Below are positions 60,601 through 64,000 of a DNA stretch of 64,000 bases, in pieces. This stretch comes from Scortum barcoo (lineage: Eukaryota > Chordata > Actinopteri > Centrarchiformes > Terapontidae). The translations under genes were made by a program, and so were the position numbers. Positions within the stretch are counted from its first letter, which is position 1. Every line of letters starts with the position of its first letter. The DNA is taken from positions 12,267,492-12,331,491 of the forward strand of contig CM041553.1 in NCBI GenBank assembly GCA_023238725.1, written 5' to 3'. The notes under the pieces were generated by a model. That model did not search any database. It was not told the origin of the DNA and was given only the letters and a program-made list of their open reading frames with translations.

Positions 60601-63600
60601 CTAATTGGTGTAGACAATTTTGTGAGTCACAGCTTTTTCATCTAGCATTATATTCAGCCTCTACTGCCCTTTGTTTTGGGATATATTTTGCTGTAATGAA
60701 GACACTGTTGATGTTTAAACTGTGAACAAACGGCAACCATACATATTATAAATAGCTCTTGTCTAAATATTCCAAAATGCTGTTTTTCTTGTTGTTCTAA
60801 CCCAACACTGAATATAACATCCTTTCCTTGACATCCTTTTTAATGTAAACTATGAAATGCTTTCACATGCATCCTGTAATGCTTTCAACATAATGTCAAA
60901 GACCTTTATGTTGACATGGATATCACAAATAAATTTTACAGTATGACAGAGCTGCTAGCGTGGCCATATGCTTTTGTTACGTTAGGGTTCCCTGTCCTGG
61001 CTCATCCTTTGTTTGTGATTATGTGGCAACTGGGATGCAGACTCACCTTGCCTAGATCGAGATGAACCACTAAAGCTTAATTAAGAGAGCTGCAGTGGAA
61101 GCACCACCATGCGGACATCTGTATGGTCTTATTATTGAATGAGAAATAATTTTTCTGTCAGGCATGGATGGCTCATGAGGGGATGGAATGCATAGAGGTC
61201 CCTGTGTACTTCCACTGTAATTACCATAATCATTTCCTCTTTATAATTATGGCAAATACACTGGCTTTAAATCTCTGGCTTCGAAAGCAACACCATCTAT
61301 AAGCACTTCAGTGTGAAGTGATTGTCTGAGTGTTGTTAATCACACAGGGGGTCATCTTTTTCACTGAGGTAGTTTGAACCACATTTAATCATCCTATCAT
61401 AAAACACCTTTAGAAGCTAGAATTTCATCTGGGAGTGCAGCCAAAATAAAGGATATGTTTAGGCCCAGTAATGCTGCAATAACACATCAGCAACTTCAAA
61501 GTGCAAGCAAACAGAAGAGGCTAATCCTCTGCGTTAGCAAACATTGGCGTCAAGTTTGAGCACGGCTCTACATCCGCTAAGAAGGTAGGCCAGCTACCCA
61601 CTATGCTCTGAGCCAGATTAGCTTCCTGATTCCGCAAAAACATGCCTCTGATCTCCTCAGAGCTGGTTTCAGGGCGATAAACTCTCCCTCAAACATAAAT
61701 TTGTCCTGCTTCAAAGCTGCTGACAACACCACCGGGCTTACAGGAGGCATGGGATATGTATCCAAATATTATTTTACCCATTTACACTCCAAACAAAAGA
61801 TAACAAGGATCCCTGAGATGGTTGTTCTTTTACAGATTAGAGAGAATTATGGCTCACGTAAACCTGATGATGAAGGACAGAATGATTTTGAGCTGGTCAA
61901 GAGCAACAGCCTGAATTTGATGAATCCATGAATCACATGTAGGATCAGTGACAATGCAGATGGGGCTATTAAAAGCACTGTGGTACCTGAGGAGCTTGCT
62001 ACACTTCATATTTGCACAGAATGATGCAAAAATTTATAGATGTGGTGGAGGAGGACTTCACACATCTGGTCATGTCATGCACTGGGACTCTTCATAGTAG
62101 TTTTTCTGGAGGGTGGTAGTGAGAAATGGCAAATGTATCCTATAGTTAACCCCATTTTTTCCTTACCTTTTACATTTTGACTAATTTGCCATGATAAAGC
62201 GCATAAAATCAGAAACTGAAAAATAATAAATTTGGTTCTGGAGATTAGTAGTCATTTCGACGGAGGGAGTATGCCCCAGTGTCACATATTTTATGTCCAA
62301 ATGAATATGAGCTTCTAATTTTATGCAAAGGCAAAGCCAGCAGTTGTGCTAATGCTCTTATATTCGGGTTTGGAAGTTAAAGGCCCATACAGTAACTACA
62401 TGTCGCTGCAGTCAGAATTGATGGAACTTGTTATTGATTGTATTCAAGTTTTTATTATTACACCATAATGCAGACTGTGTAGTTGTTCCTCCAATGCTCT
62501 TTCCATAAAATGTTGTGAAGTTTCCTCGGCACAAACAATGTTGTGAAGTAGAAGCACTGAGCTGAAGTTTCTCCCAGTTGAGACAGTTTTTCCAGTCCAG
62601 TGTCCTCAGAGATAATGTTCATATTGGACATTTGTCCTTAATGTAGTGAATGATGAAGTAAGGGTGGGATGGTCTAGGGTTTTTCTCAAATCTTAACCAA
62701 ATACTTTTTTTTTACTTAGCACAACATTGGAAATCTTTCCAAAACCTTAAAAGAGTGCTCATCCAATTTAGCACTGTGCTCCTACACATTGTCAGATATG
62801 TGATGGAGAGTTGTGTTGATGCAGCTGAACCAGAGCTAAAGTCTCTTTTATTCCACTTGATCTACTTACATGTCAAAACCTGACACTCGCATTACCCAGA
62901 ATGCAATGTCAAGAGATTTAAGGTCTGGTAAACACAGCGCTTTCTAACTTCAACTCCCCTAGATTTTTTTATTCTTTTTCAAACTTGTACCTTCAAATTT
63001 GTAGTGTTCAAACTGATAAACTGAAATTTGCCAATCTTCCTCTGGAGCCACAAAAGGCTTTATATTTAACGTTTTTCACATACACAGCAGTACCCCACAA
63101 AACCAGTAATCAGCTCTTTCATGTGTAAGATTGGTGTAGTTCCCTTCAGCCTCACAGCTGTTGCCATACACAAACCGTCGTCATCGAACACAGTTCTGAG
63201 CCTTGCAGACCTGTCCAATATCAGTGTTCTTGTCTGGCAGTATGGTTGGGTTTTGAACATGAGAAGACACGTTACTGTTATTGATTTTCTCTCAGGGCTC
63301 AAATCCCTCAAAGTCCTGTTCTTTCCAGCTGTAGCAGGCAGCTGCACTACAATCAAGATTATTCAGTTGCATCCTTTTGAAGCCTGTAACAGCCTGTAGA
63401 TTATGGTGAGACTGATGTATCACAAGGCCACAGATGGCAAAGCACAATGCTCCGTAATGTCCCAATGTTCGCGTCATCGCTGCAGCTTTTTCTAACCACA
63501 GGAGGGTAATTTGTGCTACAGTGCAGTACAGCTTCTTTGTGTACCTCAATGTAATGATGGGCCATTTCTAACAGTGATGTTGAGACCTTTCAAACACGTT

Positions 63601-64000
63601 AAAAGGAATGACCTTTAAAATCACATGATCCCAGAGAGTGAAGCAATTATCTGCATTTATGGCATAAAACCGTCAAGAAATATTTCATTGATCTGACAGG
63701 CTTTGTGGATTTTCCCACTGAGATGTGATATAATGATGAATTGGATGTTATAGTGGTGTGTCAAAAACAGAGAACTGTAGAGCCTACAAACAATCCACCA
63801 TTAACCTTTCCTGTCTACATTTGCCTTCTGGTCTGTCACTTGTCTGCACTTTGAAGTTTTTTTGCTCCTTTTATTGAAAAGGTCATTTATGACTGCCAGG
63901 AAAAAAAAGCGAGGGCATAATGAATCATTCATGATATCAGCCCGTCGTTGTATTGCACCAATATGGTTCCCGTGGAAAATGTATTTAAAAATATATAGAA
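60601..64000. other. Intergenic: no gene seen
   Basis: No exon was recognised. A segment at 63066-63399 is open on both strands (about 92-96 codons each), but neither translation resembles a known family. Confidence 0.5.

Noticed and set aside
1..64000. CRISPR arrays, operons, bacterial promoters, tRNA or rRNA genes
   Set aside because: No regularly spaced repeats, no tRNA-like B box or rRNA core was noticed; the DNA is vertebrate.

Overview
This window looks like vertebrate, almost certainly teleost fish, genomic DNA. It is AT-rich with very dense (CA)n/(GT)n microsatellites. It has no compact bacterial-style genes, two spliced coding exons with GT..AG borders, and a Rex3 (RTE-clade) retrotransposon of a kind known from teleosts. 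Almost all open reading frames in the window are chance frames in introns, intergenic DNA or repeats.

The only host gene I can support is the 5' end of mgat5b, the Golgi beta-1,6-N-acetylglucosaminyltransferase B (GnT-Vb/GnT-IX), on the minus strand. Coding exon 1 is at 29176-29213 and coding exon 2 at 24099-24211, with a 4.96 kb intron between them. Together they encode the short cytosolic tail, the signal-anchor transmembrane segment and the start of the stem. The catalytic region must lie beyond the left edge of the window, so 1-24098 is intron 2, at least 24 kb long. The CpG-rich leader and promoter lie at about 29214-29480 and carry a (CAG)n tract and two upstream ORFs.

The left part (1-24098) is intronic DNA with microsatellites. 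It also holds a patch of short direct duplications (14.3-15.4 kb), a decayed Tc1/mariner transposase 3' end (19.6-20.1 kb) and a 596-bp solo LTR with a 5-bp target duplication (22963-23558). The right part (29.5-64 kb) is gene-free flank. It contains two long hairpins (32.3 and 37.5 kb), a LINE 3' remnant (34.7-35.1 kb), a second Tc1 relic (38.9-39.2 kb), a small TIR element (44.4 kb) and a practically full-length but frameshifted Rex3 element (45896-49300, minus strand). The Rex3 copy has an 11-12 bp target-site duplication. Fish dispersed-repeat fragments lie at 41.7, 58.2-59.7 and 60.4 kb.

I found no undescribed gene system. The most informative points are the displaced start codon and uORFs of mgat5b, the full-length Rex3 insertion, the solo LTR, and the two hairpins that could be small-RNA precursors or foldback elements. 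Identifications of families rest on recalled protein and repeat features, not on a database search.
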